This document shows positions 14,871 through 22,655 of a DNA stretch of 36,181 nt, piece by piece. The translations under genes and the position numbers were made by a program. The notes below the pieces were generated by a model. It was not told the origin of the DNA and made no database searches. It saw nothing but the letters and a program-made list of their open reading frames with translations. The DNA is from an uncultured bacterium (GTDB lineage Bacteria > Bacillota > Clostridia > Lachnospirales > Lachnospiraceae), in NCBI GenBank assembly GCA_947175015.1, contig CAMWLE010000030.1, forward strand, positions 1 through 36,181, read 5' to 3'. Numbering within the stretch: position 1 is the first letter of the stretch; each line of letters begins with the position of its first letter.

Positions 14871-16148
14871 ATGGCACGAAGAAAGAAACCGGAGCTATTG
14901 GTTCCGGCGGGGAGTCTGGAGGTATTGCGGACAGCGGTTATTTTTGGAGCGGATGCGGTATATATTGGCGGGGAAGCATTTGGACTGCGGGCCAAGGCCA
15001 GGAATTTCTCCATGGAGGAGATGGCGGAGGGCATTGCCTTTGCTCATGCTCATGGGGTGAAAGTTTATGTCACTGCCAATATATTGGCGCATAATAATGA
15101 TTTGGATGGAGCGGCAGCGTATTTTGAGGAACTTAAGGAGATGAAGCCGGAGCCTTGCGATGGATTGATTCTCTCTGACCCCGGTATGTATGCCATTGTA
15201 AAGGAGATTTGGCCTCAGGCGGAAATCCATATTTCTACCCAGGCCAATAATACCAATTACCAGACGTTTCTGTTCTGGTGGAAGTTGGGAGCAAAGCGGG
15301 TGGTCGCCGCCAGGGAATTATCCTTGCAGGAAATTCGTGGTATTCGGGAGCGGATTCCGCAGGAAATGGAGATGGAGTGTTTTGTTCATGGAGCTATGTG
15401 CATTTCCTATTCGGGGCGCTGCCTTCTGAGCAATTATTTTACGGGGCGGGATGCCAACCAGGGGGCTTGTACACATCCCTGCCGCTGGAAATATGCAGTG
15501 GTGGAGGAGTCGAGGCCGGGGGAATATCTGCCGGTGTATGAGAATGAACGAGGTACATTTCTTTTTAATTCCAAAGATTTGTGTATGATAGAACATATTC
15601 CGGAACTGGTGGAGGCAGGGATTGACAGCCTGAAGATTGAGGGGCGTATGAAGACCGCGCTCTATGTGGCAACGGTGGCCAGAACCTATCGAAAAGCCAT
15701 AGATGACTATTTTACTTCGGAAGAGGTATATGCTGCGCATATGGATTGGTATAGAGCTGAGATTGCCAAATGTACGCACCGTCAGTTTTCCACAGGATTC
15801 TATTTTGGCAAACCTGCACAGGAGGCACAAATTTATGACAGCAGTACTTATGTGAATGAGTATACTTATCTTGGTATGATTCAAGAGGTGGCTATGGAAG
15901 GCGGATTGTCATGGTGCCCGAAGGAGAGGTTGGCGCGTTTTGAGCAGCGCAATAAGTTTTCGGTTGGTGATACCATTGAGATTATGAGGCCGGATGGAGA
16001 GAATCGACTGGCAGTGGTAGAAGCTATGTATGACGAAGAGGGGGAGGCTGTGGAGAGCTGTCCGCATGCGCGGCAGACGCTGTGGGTTAAGTTGTCGGAA
16101 GAGGCGGAGCAGTGTGACTTGCTACGGCAAAAAAGTGAAGCAAAATGA
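14871..16148 (+). CDS. trhP: U32 family protein, tRNA hydroxylation protein TrhP
   Basis: 425 aa behind a perfect AGGAGG. N-terminal PELLVPAGSLEVLRTAVIFGADAVYIGG and the U32 signature ECFVHGAMCISYSGRC (169-184) define the family; C200 and C204 (GACTHPCRW) add candidate cluster ligands. Although named peptidases, E. coli YegQ and B. subtilis YrrN/YrrO (TrhP) make 5-hydroxyuridine at tRNA position 34 using prephenate-derived chemistry. Adjacency to trmR, which methylates that product, supports this role here: the two genes give mo5U34. Only one U32 gene is present where Bacillus has two. An oxygen-independent route suits an anaerobe. Confidence 0.87.
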   Translation: MARRKKPELLVPAGSLEVLRTAVIFGADAVYIGGEAFGLRAKARNFSMEEMAEGIAFAHAHGVKVYVTANILAHNNDLDGAAAYFEELKEMKPEPCDGLILSDPGMYAIVKEIWPQAEIHISTQANNTNYQTFLFWWKLGAKRVVAARELSLQEIRGIRERIPQEMEMECFVHGAMCISYSGRCLLSNYFTGRDANQGACTHPCRWKYAVVEESRPGEYLPVYENERGTFLFNSKDLCMIEHIPELVEAGIDSLKIEGRMKTALYVATVARTYRKAIDDYFTSEEVYAAHMDWYRAEIAKCTHRQFSTGFYFGKPAQEAQIYDSSTYVNEYTYLGMIQEVAMEGGLSWCPKERLARFEQRNKFSVGDTIEIMRPDGENRLAVVEAMYDEEGEAVESCPHARQTLWVKLSEEAEQCDLLRQKSEAK

Positions 16149-16242
16149 GCAGTTACGGCAAAAAAGTGTATTAGTATATCATTTCAAGGCACTGTTTTGC
16201 AATACAGATGGTTGCAGGTGAAAAGTAGAAGGAGGAGTTTGT

Positions 16243-16875
16243 TTGAGCAAAAAATATATTAGGTGTCTGATGGTGTGTTTGTTATTTTCGCTTTTGTCGG
16301 TGGCTGCGTTGAGCGGCTGTGCAAAAAGGGAATCGGAAGAAGGGCTGGGTGGTACAGGAGGACTGGAATCGGACAGTACATTGCCTGTGAACCTGGGGGA
16401 GCAGGAATTGGAAAGTACATCCCCTGTGAATGCGGAACAGGTTGTCTTTGAAGGGATGGATATGGAGGGAAATGTAGTTTCGTCCGATATTTTTGCGGAG
16501 TCAAAGATTACCATGGTGAATGTATGGGCCACATATTGTAATCCGTGTCTGAGTGAGATGCCGGGACTGGGAGAGTTGGCGGGTGAGTATGAATCAGGAG
16601 ACTTTCAGTTGATTGGAATTATCAGTGATGTGCAGGAAGGGGCAGACCAGAGGACTTTGGATGTGGCGGCAAATCTGATAGAACAGACCAATGCAGATTA
16701 TGCGCATCTGCTTTTGAATGAATCGCTGTACTTTGCACTGTTGACGGAAGTAACGGCGGTACCGACCACTTTTTTCATTGATGAAAATGGGGTAGTATTG
16801 GATGTAGTTATAGGAGCCAGGGATAAAACAGTATGGAAGGAAAAAATAGATGGGTTTCTGGAAGAAGCGCAATAG
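16243..16875 (+). CDS. TlpA/ResA-like thioredoxin lipoprotein
   Basis: 210-aa membrane-anchored thiol-disulfide oxidoreductase. TTG start with strong AAGGAGGAG. Signal peptide ends in lipobox LSGC (Cys26). After a linker with a duplicated LES-ST-PVN motif comes a thioredoxin fold: VNVWATYCNPCLSEMP with active-site C99-x-x-C102, and cis-proline region AVPTTFFIDENG. It would act outside the membrane, reducing or shuttling disulfides. Downstream are a 54-aa CXXC protein overlapping it by 26 nt and a NapH-like 4Fe-4S membrane protein. Together they look like a transmembrane electron path feeding an extracytoplasmic thioredoxin. Confidence 0.88.
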   Translation: MSKKYIRCLMVCLLFSLLSVAALSGCAKRESEEGLGGTGGLESDSTLPVNLGEQELESTSPVNAEQVVFEGMDMEGNVVSSDIFAESKITMVNVWATYCNPCLSEMPGLGELAGEYESGDFQLIGIISDVQEGADQRTLDVAANLIEQTNADYAHLLLNESLYFALLTEVTAVPTTFFIDENGVVLDVVIGARDKTVWKEKIDGFLEEAQ

Positions 16876-17014
16876 GGATAGCGGGAAGTATACCTGGTTA
16901 TGGGGGACACTCGTGGGAGTAATCTGCATTGCTGTTGGGGCCTGGGATGGACAGCTTGCAGTGATTTGGAAAAAGGCAGTGATGATCTGCCTGGAATGTA
17001 TCGGAATAGGCTGA
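16850..17014 (+). CDS. Small CXXC-motif membrane protein (CD1871A family)
   Basis: 54-aa gene overlapping the end of the TlpA-like gene; ATG at 16850 follows GGAAGG with 9-nt spacing. One transmembrane helix (about residues 18-32) and a C-terminal motif KKAVMICLECIGIG with CxxC (Cys47 and Cys50) four residues from the end. This tail is the hallmark of the small CXXC proteins named after Clostridioides difficile CD1871A, which are found next to TlpA and 4Fe-4S membrane proteins in Clostridia. A role in relaying electrons between the 4Fe-4S protein and the thioredoxin is inferred from context only. Confidence 0.8.
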   Translation: MGFWKKRNRDSGKYTWLWGTLVGVICIAVGAWDGQLAVIWKKAVMICLECIGIG

Positions 17015-17040
17015 GTGCGCGGAAACTGTTTCTTGTGATG

Positions 17041-17135
17041 TTATGTGTCATAGAAGAGACTGCCTGTATTAAGTTGTGTTGTAGAAGAGACTGCCTGTAT
17101 TAAGTTGTGCTGTAGAAGAGGCTGTCTGTACTGGC
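17041..17135 (+). repeat. Three 31-bp tandem repeats in the redox cluster
   Basis: Units 17041-17073 (33 nt, variant start), 17074-17104 and 17105-17135 share GTAGAAGAGACTGCCTGTAT, with a partial fourth start at 17136. Because 31 is not a multiple of 3 the copies break every frame. They lie between the CXXC gene and the 4Fe-4S gene, where operon genes would normally be closely spaced. Confidence 0.85.
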
Positions 17136-17224
17136 TTGTGCTGTGGGGACAGGTTTTGTATTTGGATTGTATGTATTGCTGAAAGGGATAGGTTCGGATA
17201 TAGAACCGGAGTATGTGGAAAGTT

Positions 17225-18079
17225 ATGAAGAAATTACGCTTGGGGATGCAATTACTTTTTACTATCCTTACAAATGGATATGTGTATGGATTCCTTAACG
17301 GGAAAATATACCAGGGGCGTTTGAAATATGTCTGTGTGCCGGGACTGAATTGCTATTCTTGTCCGGGGGCGCTTGCGTCCTGTCCCATAGGGGCGCTTCA
17401 GGCGTTGCTGAACCAGCGGGGGTTTGAAGTTCCTTTTGCAGTATTGGGATTTTTCTTCTTGTTTGGGAGTATTTTAGGCAGGTTTGTGTGCGGTTTTTGC
17501 TGTCCCTTTGGACTGGTGCAGGATCTCCTGCATAAGATCCCTCTGTTTCGGAAAAGGAAGAGGCTGCCCCTTCATCATATATTAAAATATGGGAAATATT
17601 TGGTTCTTGTCTTGCTGGTGTGTATTGGTTCAGCGTTCTTGTTTGGCGGATTTGCCAAGGTTCCTGCTTTTTGCAAATATTTGTGTCCGTCAGGTACTTT
17701 GTTTGGCGCACTGCCGCTTCTTGGCACCAATGAATTGCTACGCAGCCAGATTGGAGGGTTATTTTTCTGGAAATTGGGTATATTGCTTATGATTATGTTC
17801 CTGTCCATAAAAGTATACCGTCCCTTTTGTCAATATCTGTGCCCGTTGGGGGCTGTTTATGGCTGGTTTAATCGTTTCAGCCTTGTACAGGTTCATTGGG
17901 AGGAAGAGAAATGTACTTTCTGCGGTGCATGTCAGAGAGCCTGTCCGGTGGATCTTTCGGCAAGTGAAGTTTCCCGTTCACCGGAATGTATTCGATGCGG
18001 CAGGTGTATAGAAGCTTGTCCAAAAAAGTGTCTGCATTTCCGTTCAACGCAACAGGAAAAATTGCAGAAGACATTATAA
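17225..18079 (+). CDS. NapH-like 4Fe-4S polytopic membrane protein
   Basis: 284 aa from the ATG at 17225 (MKKLRLGMQ); an ATG four codons upstream at 17213 is also possible and closer to a GGAG. About five hydrophobic segments alternate with cysteine motifs CVPGLNCYSCPGALASCP, CGFCCPFG, CKYLCPSG and CQYLCPLG, the NapH/CcoG arrangement. Two classical ferredoxin motifs end the protein: CTFCGACQRACP and CIRCGRCIEACP. It should pass electrons across or along the membrane. Its partners are probably the TlpA-like lipoprotein and the small CXXC protein upstream. Electron donor unknown. Confidence 0.85.
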   Translation: MKKLRLGMQLLFTILTNGYVYGFLNGKIYQGRLKYVCVPGLNCYSCPGALASCPIGALQALLNQRGFEVPFAVLGFFFLFGSILGRFVCGFCCPFGLVQDLLHKIPLFRKRKRLPLHHILKYGKYLVLVLLVCIGSAFLFGGFAKVPAFCKYLCPSGTLFGALPLLGTNELLRSQIGGLFFWKLGILLMIMFLSIKVYRPFCQYLCPLGAVYGWFNRFSLVQVHWEEEKCTFCGACQRACPVDLSASEVSRSPECIRCGRCIEACPKKCLHFRSTQQEKLQKTL

Positions 18080-18184
18080 GGCGGTTATGGCAATTGTTGT
18101 GATAAACGAAAGTTATTTGGAGGGATAGCAGGCTGGATTGTGGAAAAAATAATATAAAATAATGATAGATGGGAGGTATTTGAT

Positions 18185-19159
18185 ATGTGTACAGCAGCAA
18201 CTTACTGTACAAAAGATTTTTATTTTGGGCGCACATTGGACTATGACTTCTCTTATGGCGAAGAGGTTGTTGTAACGCCTCGTAATTATGTGTTCCGTTT
18301 CCGTAATATGGAAAATATGGAAAAACATTTTGCGATGATCGGTATGGCACATGTTGAAGAGGGATATCCGCTATATTACGATGCGGTAAATGAAAAAGGT
18401 CTTGGGATGGCAGGTCTGAATTTTGTGGGAAACGCGTATTATGGGAAAATAGCCCAGGGGAAGGACAATGTGGCAACTTTTGAATTGATTCCCTGGATGT
18501 TAGGGCAGTGCGCTACGGTGCAAGAGGCAATGGGGTTATTGAAGAGAATAAATCTGACAGATGTGCATTTTAATGAAAAATTGCCTGCTGCGCAGCTTCA
18601 CTGGATCATAGCGGATCGCAATGAAGCCATAACAGTGGAATTTGTGCGGGAGGGTCTTCGGATTTATGATAATCCTGCAGGTGTGCTGGCGAACAATCCG
18701 CCATTTGATGAGCAGATGTTTCAACTGAATAATTATATGAATTTGTCTCCGGAATCGCCGCAGAATCATTTTTCAGAGAAGCTGCCGCTGCATACTTACA
18801 GCCGTGGCATGGGAGCTTTGGGACTTCCGGGAGATTTATCTTCCCAATCCCGTTTTGTCAGAGTTGCTTTTGTGAAAATGAATTCTTTTTCCGGGGATTC
18901 GGAGTCAGAGAGTGTCAGTCAGTTTTTTCATATCCTTGGGTCTGTGGACCAGCAGAGAGGATGCTGTAAAGTAGGGGAGGGGAAATATGAGATCACCATA
19001 TATACCTCTTGCTGCAATGCTGACAAGGGTATCTATTATTATACTACCTATGAGAATCACCAGATTACGGCGGTGAGTATGTATAAAGAAAATCTGGACG
19101 GCACTGTGCCGGTATGTTATCCGCTGACGGAAGAAGAACAGATTCGGATGCAGAATTAA
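18185..19159 (+). CDS. bsh: Choloylglycine (bile salt) hydrolase family
   Basis: 324-aa N-terminal nucleophile hydrolase that cuts glycine or taurine from conjugated bile acids. Initiator Met is followed by Cys2, the catalytic nucleophile. Expected partners are present: Arg16 and Asp19 (GRTLDY), Asn79 (AGLNF), Asn170 (VLANNPPF) and Arg223 (GLPGDLSSQSRFVRVAF). Length fits cytosolic bile salt hydrolases (about 315-330 aa). Penicillin V acylases share all catalytic residues, so substrate is likely but not proven. GGGAGG lies at good spacing. It is monocistronic, with a palindromic repeat directly downstream, and implies a gut habitat. Confidence 0.85.
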   Translation: MCTAATYCTKDFYFGRTLDYDFSYGEEVVVTPRNYVFRFRNMENMEKHFAMIGMAHVEEGYPLYYDAVNEKGLGMAGLNFVGNAYYGKIAQGKDNVATFELIPWMLGQCATVQEAMGLLKRINLTDVHFNEKLPAAQLHWIIADRNEAITVEFVREGLRIYDNPAGVLANNPPFDEQMFQLNNYMNLSPESPQNHFSEKLPLHTYSRGMGALGLPGDLSSQSRFVRVAFVKMNSFSGDSESESVSQFFHILGSVDQQRGCCKVGEGKYEITIYTSCCNADKGIYYYTTYENHQITAVSMYKENLDGTVPVCYPLTEEEQIRMQN

Positions 19160-19162
19160 TAT

Positions 19163-19225
19163 ATTACTGTTCACCCTACGCTGCCGTGAGGTGTTTTCAC
19201 GCGCTTTGGTGGAGTGAACAGTAAT
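19163..19225 (+). repeat. Dispersed GTTACTG palindrome, copy 3, terminator-like
   Basis: Perfect 12-bp arms ATTACTGTTCAC (19163-19174) and GTGAACAGTAAT (19214-19225). The 39-nt interior contains a second hairpin CGTGA/TCACG. TTTT follows, so it can end the bile salt hydrolase transcript four bases after the stop codon. The interior is longer than in the other two copies. Confidence 0.75.
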
Positions 19226-19265
19226 TTTGATATTGCTTTTGGATTGTGAAAAATGATTTCAGGTA

Positions 19266-19294
19266 TTGCATTTTGACGGAAAATGGAGTATGGT
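19266..19294 (+). promoter_or_regulatory. Predicted promoter of glnN
   Basis: TTGCAT (19266-19271), 17-nt spacer, TATGGT (19289-19294). The resulting leader is about 150 nt and contains a CCCCTT/AAGGGG hairpin near 19395-19420. I recognise no known glutamine-sensing RNA in it. Confidence 0.5.
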
Positions 19295-19452
19295 AGAGGA
19301 AATGAAATAGAAGCATTTGGCTTTGTTGTTTCTGTACATCGGATCTGGTGAGCGAGGAGGTTCCATAGTAACAGGTTTACTTTGGACCCCTTTTTTGTGT
19401 GAAGGGGTATTGCCGCCGCCGGTGGGATTAAGGAAAGGGAAAGGAAGAGAAA

Positions 19453-21570
19453 ATGAGTGAGGTATTGAACCTGAATGTGGAAGAAATCTTTGCCAGCAAA
19501 GTGTTCACTTTCGGTAAGATGAAGGAGAGGCTGCCCAAGAGTGTATATAAGGAGGTAAGGCAGGTGATGGACCATGGCGGAGAGTTGTCCCTGGCCGCCG
19601 CTGATGTTATTGCCAAAGCGATGAAGGATTGGGCCGTGGAGAATGGCGCAACGCATTATACCCATTGGTTTCAGCCATTGACCGGTATCACTGCGGAGAA
19701 ACATGATGCATTTGTGACACATCCTGATGAAGATGGCAAGATGATCATGGAATTTTCCGGCAAGGAATTAATCAAAGGGGAACCGGATGCCTCTTCCTTT
19801 CCTTCCGGCGGGTTGAGAGCTACCTTCGAGGCGAGAGGATATACTGCGTGGGATATTACTTCTCCGGCATTTTTGAAGGAGGATGCAACAGGGGTGATTC
19901 TGTGTATTCCTACGGCATTTTGTTCCTATACGGGGGAAGCGTTGGATAAGAAGACACCCTTGCTGCGCTCCATGGAAGCCATCAGTGAGCAGGCGCTTCG
20001 GATTGTCCGTCTGTTCGGCAATACGGAGGCTACGAAAGTGGTGGCAAGCGTGGGGGCGGAACAGGAATATTTCCTGGTGGACAGGAAGAGATACTTACAG
20101 CGTGAGGATCTGATATTTGCAGGCCGCACATTGTTCGGAGCACCGGCACCGAAAGGGCAGGAATTGGAAGATCATTATTTCGGCACCATTCGGGAGAGAG
20201 TGGGTGCGTACATGAAGGACTTGAATGTAGAGTTGTGGAAGCTGGGGGTGACGGCGAGGACTCAGCACAATGAGGTTGCGCCTGCGCAGCATGAACTGGC
20301 GCCGGTATATGAGTCTGCCAACATTGCGGTGGATCATAACCAGTTGGTGATGGAAACCATGAAAAAGGTTGCAGGGCGGCATGGTATGACCTGTCTGCTG
20401 CATGAGAAGCCTTTTGCAGGCGTGAACGGTTCCGGCAAGCATAATAACTGGTCCCTGGGCACTGATAATGGTGTCAATATGCTGGACCCCGGTGATACAC
20501 CGAATGCAAATATTCAGTTTTTATTGGTGTTAGCGTGCATTTTGAAGGCAGTGGACACCCATGCGGACTTGCTCCGTCAGAGTGCTGCCGATGTGGGAAA
20601 TGATCACAGATTGGGGGCAAATGAGGCGCCGCCGGCCATTATCTCCGTATTTCTTGGGGAACAGTTGGAGGATGTGGTGAAGCAGTTGGTGGAAACCGGC
20701 GAGGCGGCCCATTGCCTGGAGGGCGGCAAGTTAGAGACGGGAGTATCCACTCTGCCTGAATTGGAGAAAGATGCCACGGACCGAAACAGGACATCGCCCT
20801 TTGCTTTTACCGGCAATAAGTTTGAGTTCCGTATGGTGGGCAGTTCGGATTCAATTGCAAGTCCTAATACCACATTAAATGCAATTGTGGCGGAGGCATT
20901 CTGCGAAGCAGCGGATATTTTGGAGAAGGCTGAGGATTTTGAACTGGCTGTGCATGATTTGATCAAGGAGTATATGACGAAGCATCAGAGAATTATCTTC
21001 AATGGAGATGGTTATTCCGATGAGTGGGTGGCGGAAGCCGAACGGCGGGGACTGCCCAATATTAAGTCCATGGTGGAGGCAGCAGAAACCCTGACCACGG
21101 AGAAGGCGGTGAAGCTGTTCGAGAAGTTTGGTATTTTTACGGAGGTTGAGCTGAAATCCAGGAAAGAGATCATCTATGAAATTTATGCCAAGACCCTTCA
21201 TATTGAAGCGCTTACCATGATTGACATGGCGGGCAAGAAATATATTCCGGCGGTGGTGAAGTACACTAAATTTCTGGCAGACGCAGTAATTGCCGTAAAG
21301 GAGGCAGGGGCGGATGCTTCGGTTCAGGCGGAACTGCTTCAGGATGTGAATAAAAGGCTGGCAGCGGCCAAGGCGGCACTTGCCAAGCTGGAGAAGGTGT
21401 CTGCCAAGGCAGCGTCCATGAAGGACAGGAAGGAGCAGGCGTTTTATTATAAGGATGTAGTGAAGTTTGCCATGGAAGAGCTGCGGACGCCGGTGGATGC
21501 GTTGGAAATGATGGTGGATAAGGCAGTGTGGCCGGTGCCTTCTTATGGCGAACTGACATTTGAAGTCTGA
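19453..21570 (+). CDS. glnN: Glutamine synthetase type III
   Basis: 705-aa ATP-dependent ligase making glutamine from glutamate and ammonia. Length and motifs are those of GSIII (about 700 aa), not GSI: FPSGGLRATFEARGYTAWD, GAEQEYFLVD, TARTQHNEVAPAQHELAP, KPFAGVNGSGKHNNWSLG and NRTSPFAFTGNKFEFRMVGS. GSIII forms double-ring dodecamers in the cytosol. It has its own promoter and ends in an intrinsic terminator (21642-21676). A single tRNA-Gln gene follows about 230 nt downstream as a separate unit. The C-terminal 200 residues are helical, as is usual for GSIII. Confidence 0.96.
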   Translation: MSEVLNLNVEEIFASKVFTFGKMKERLPKSVYKEVRQVMDHGGELSLAAADVIAKAMKDWAVENGATHYTHWFQPLTGITAEKHDAFVTHPDEDGKMIMEFSGKELIKGEPDASSFPSGGLRATFEARGYTAWDITSPAFLKEDATGVILCIPTAFCSYTGEALDKKTPLLRSMEAISEQALRIVRLFGNTEATKVVASVGAEQEYFLVDRKRYLQREDLIFAGRTLFGAPAPKGQELEDHYFGTIRERVGAYMKDLNVELWKLGVTARTQHNEVAPAQHELAPVYESANIAVDHNQLVMETMKKVAGRHGMTCLLHEKPFAGVNGSGKHNNWSLGTDNGVNMLDPGDTPNANIQFLLVLACILKAVDTHADLLRQSAADVGNDHRLGANEAPPAIISVFLGEQLEDVVKQLVETGEAAHCLEGGKLETGVSTLPELEKDATDRNRTSPFAFTGNKFEFRMVGSSDSIASPNTTLNAIVAEAFCEAADILEKAEDFELAVHDLIKEYMTKHQRIIFNGDGYSDEWVAEAERRGLPNIKSMVEAAETLTTEKAVKLFEKFGIFTEVELKSRKEIIYEIYAKTLHIEALTMIDMAGKKYIPAVVKYTKFLADAVIAVKEAGADASVQAELLQDVNKRLAAAKAALAKLEKVSAKAASMKDRKEQAFYYKDVVKFAMEELRTPVDALEMMVDKAVWPVPSYGELTFEV

Positions 21571-21641
21571 GTAATATCTTATCACATAGTTTGGAACCTG
21601 ATGCGAAAGGGATTCCTTTTGGCGGTGTTTTGTTCCTTATA

Positions 21642-21676
21642 GGGAGAGGCTGAATAAGGAAATAGCTTCTCCCTTT
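21642..21676 (+). terminator. Intrinsic terminator of glnN
   Basis: GGGAGAGGCT (21642-21651) pairs with AGCTTCTCCC (21664-21673), ten pairs including one G-T, followed by TTT. Confidence 0.75.
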
Positions 21677-21750
21677 GACTTTGCAATATAAATGTGGTTC
21701 ATTGTCAAAGCAGGACAATAAAAAAAGTTGAAAAAAATTTGAATAAGGTA

Positions 21751-21779
21751 TTGCAAAATGGAAAGACTTAGTGTATACT
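21751..21779 (+). promoter_or_regulatory. Promoter of tRNA-Gln
   Basis: TTGCAA (21751-21756), 17-nt spacer, TATACT (21774-21779). Transcription would start near 21786, about 13 nt before the mature tRNA. Confidence 0.8.
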
Positions 21780-21798
21780 GTTTTAAGTGATGAGACAT

Positions 21799-21870
21799 AG
21801 GGCTATCGCCAAACGGTAAGGCAACGGACTCTGACTCCGTCATTTCAAGGTTCGAATCCTTGTAGCCCTG
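21799..21870 (+). tRNA. tRNA-Gln (anticodon CUG)
   Basis: 72-nt cloverleaf. Acceptor AGGGCTA pairs with TAGCCCT, with discriminator G21870. The anticodon stem is ACGGA/TCCGT around loop CTCTGAC, giving anticodon CUG. The T-arm is CAAGG-TTCGAAT-CCTTG. No CCA is encoded, so CCA is added after transcription. It is a single-gene unit with its own promoter and terminator. CUG reads only CAG, so a UUG isoacceptor must exist elsewhere. Confidence 0.95.
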
Positions 21871-21895
21871 CGCAGCAGGAAATGTCCTGTTTTTG

Positions 21896-21929
21896 AAACC
21901 TCCAGAGAGAAATTTTTGGAGGTTTTTTT
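21896..21929 (+). terminator. Intrinsic terminator of tRNA-Gln
   Basis: AAACCTCC (21896-21903) pairs with GGAGGTTT (21918-21925), followed by a run of T to 21929. Confidence 0.88.
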
Positions 21930-22031
21930 GTATATTCTGACTTGGGTTCTGCCCATGGCGCTCCTGCGGACTGTTCCGCCCACGCCTGTTTTCGTGGAGT
22001 ATACATTTCCAATGCGAAAACATTTCATAAA

Positions 22032-22064
22032 ATGACAAATTCTGTCATGGTAGCCGGGTATAAT
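22032..22064 (+). promoter_or_regulatory. Operator-like palindrome and -10 box upstream of the Sel1 gene
   Basis: Perfect inverted repeat ATGACA-5-TGTCAT (22032-22048) lies 10 bp before TATAAT (22059-22064), covering the -35 position, where no consensus hexamer exists. This layout suits a repressor or activator site controlling the gene at 22136. Confidence 0.55.
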
Positions 22065-22135
22065 CAAAATCACAGCAGGAATATTTTCCGCTAAAGTAAG
22101 CAAGGACGTAGGAACCATAGAAAGGAGAGCATGTT

Positions 22136-22591
22136 ATGTCAAAAAGAGAAAATGAAGTGACACCAATGCTGCAGGAGTACTTAAGGAAAGCGGAGCAAGG
22201 GGACGCAGAGGCTCAATATCAATGCGGTATCATGTATGATGGAATGGTGGAGGGTATGGCCGAGGAGGATGAGGAAGCTTTGAAGTGGTATCGAAAGGCT
22301 GCGGAACAGGGTCATGTGGCAGCCCAATATTTCTGCGGTTTGATGTATGATAGTGGAGAGGGAACAGACAAGGACAAAGAGGAGGCTTTGAAATGGTATC
22401 GAAAGGCTGCCTGTCAAGGGGATGTGGAAGCTGGGTTTAAATGTGCCCTGATGTATGAAAAAGGCGAAGGAAACAAAAAGGATATAGAAGAGGCTTTGTA
22501 CTGGTATCGGATGGCAGCAGAAGGAGGCCACAAGGAGGCACAGGCGGTTCTTAAGACCTTGGCAATGGTACAGGTTCCTGCATTGATATAG
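22136..22591 (+). CDS. Sel1-like repeat protein
   Basis: 151 aa with about three and a half Sel1/TPR-like repeats of 36-38 residues, each centred on EEALKWYRKAAEQGHVAAQYFCGLMYDSGEG. Such solenoids bind other proteins; no catalytic motif and no signal peptide are visible, so it is probably cytosolic. AAAGGAGAG precedes the ATG. It stands alone between tRNA-Gln and the convergent ABC transporter operon, with an operator-like palindrome at its promoter, which suggests conditional expression. Partner and function unknown. Confidence 0.85.
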   Translation: MSKRENEVTPMLQEYLRKAEQGDAEAQYQCGIMYDGMVEGMAEEDEEALKWYRKAAEQGHVAAQYFCGLMYDSGEGTDKDKEEALKWYRKAACQGDVEAGFKCALMYEKGEGNKKDIEEALYWYRMAAEGGHKEAQAVLKTLAMVQVPALI

Positions 22592-22618
22592 GAGTCAGGG
22601 AACAATAGAAATAGATTT

Positions 22619-22650
22619 AAAACCTCCGAGGAAGGAGCTTCGGAGGTTTC
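22619..22650. terminator. Bidirectional terminator between Sel1 and permease genes
   Basis: Perfect 10-bp arms 22620-22629 and 22640-22649 (AAACCTCCGA / TCGGAGGTTT). On the minus strand the stem is followed by TTTTAAAT, on the plus strand by TTTCC. It serves both convergent genes, better on the minus strand. Confidence 0.78.
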
Positions 22651-22655
22651 CTGAA

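Noticed and set aside
16900..17103. 67-aa plus-strand frame overlapping the CXXC gene
   Set aside because: Runs through the 31-bp repeats in a different frame; the 54-aa CXXC frame has the ribosome site and family motif.
19160..19452. Glutamine riboswitch or T-box in the glnN leader
   Set aside because: No glnA-motif core and no T-box sequence were found; only a small hairpin near 19395-19420.
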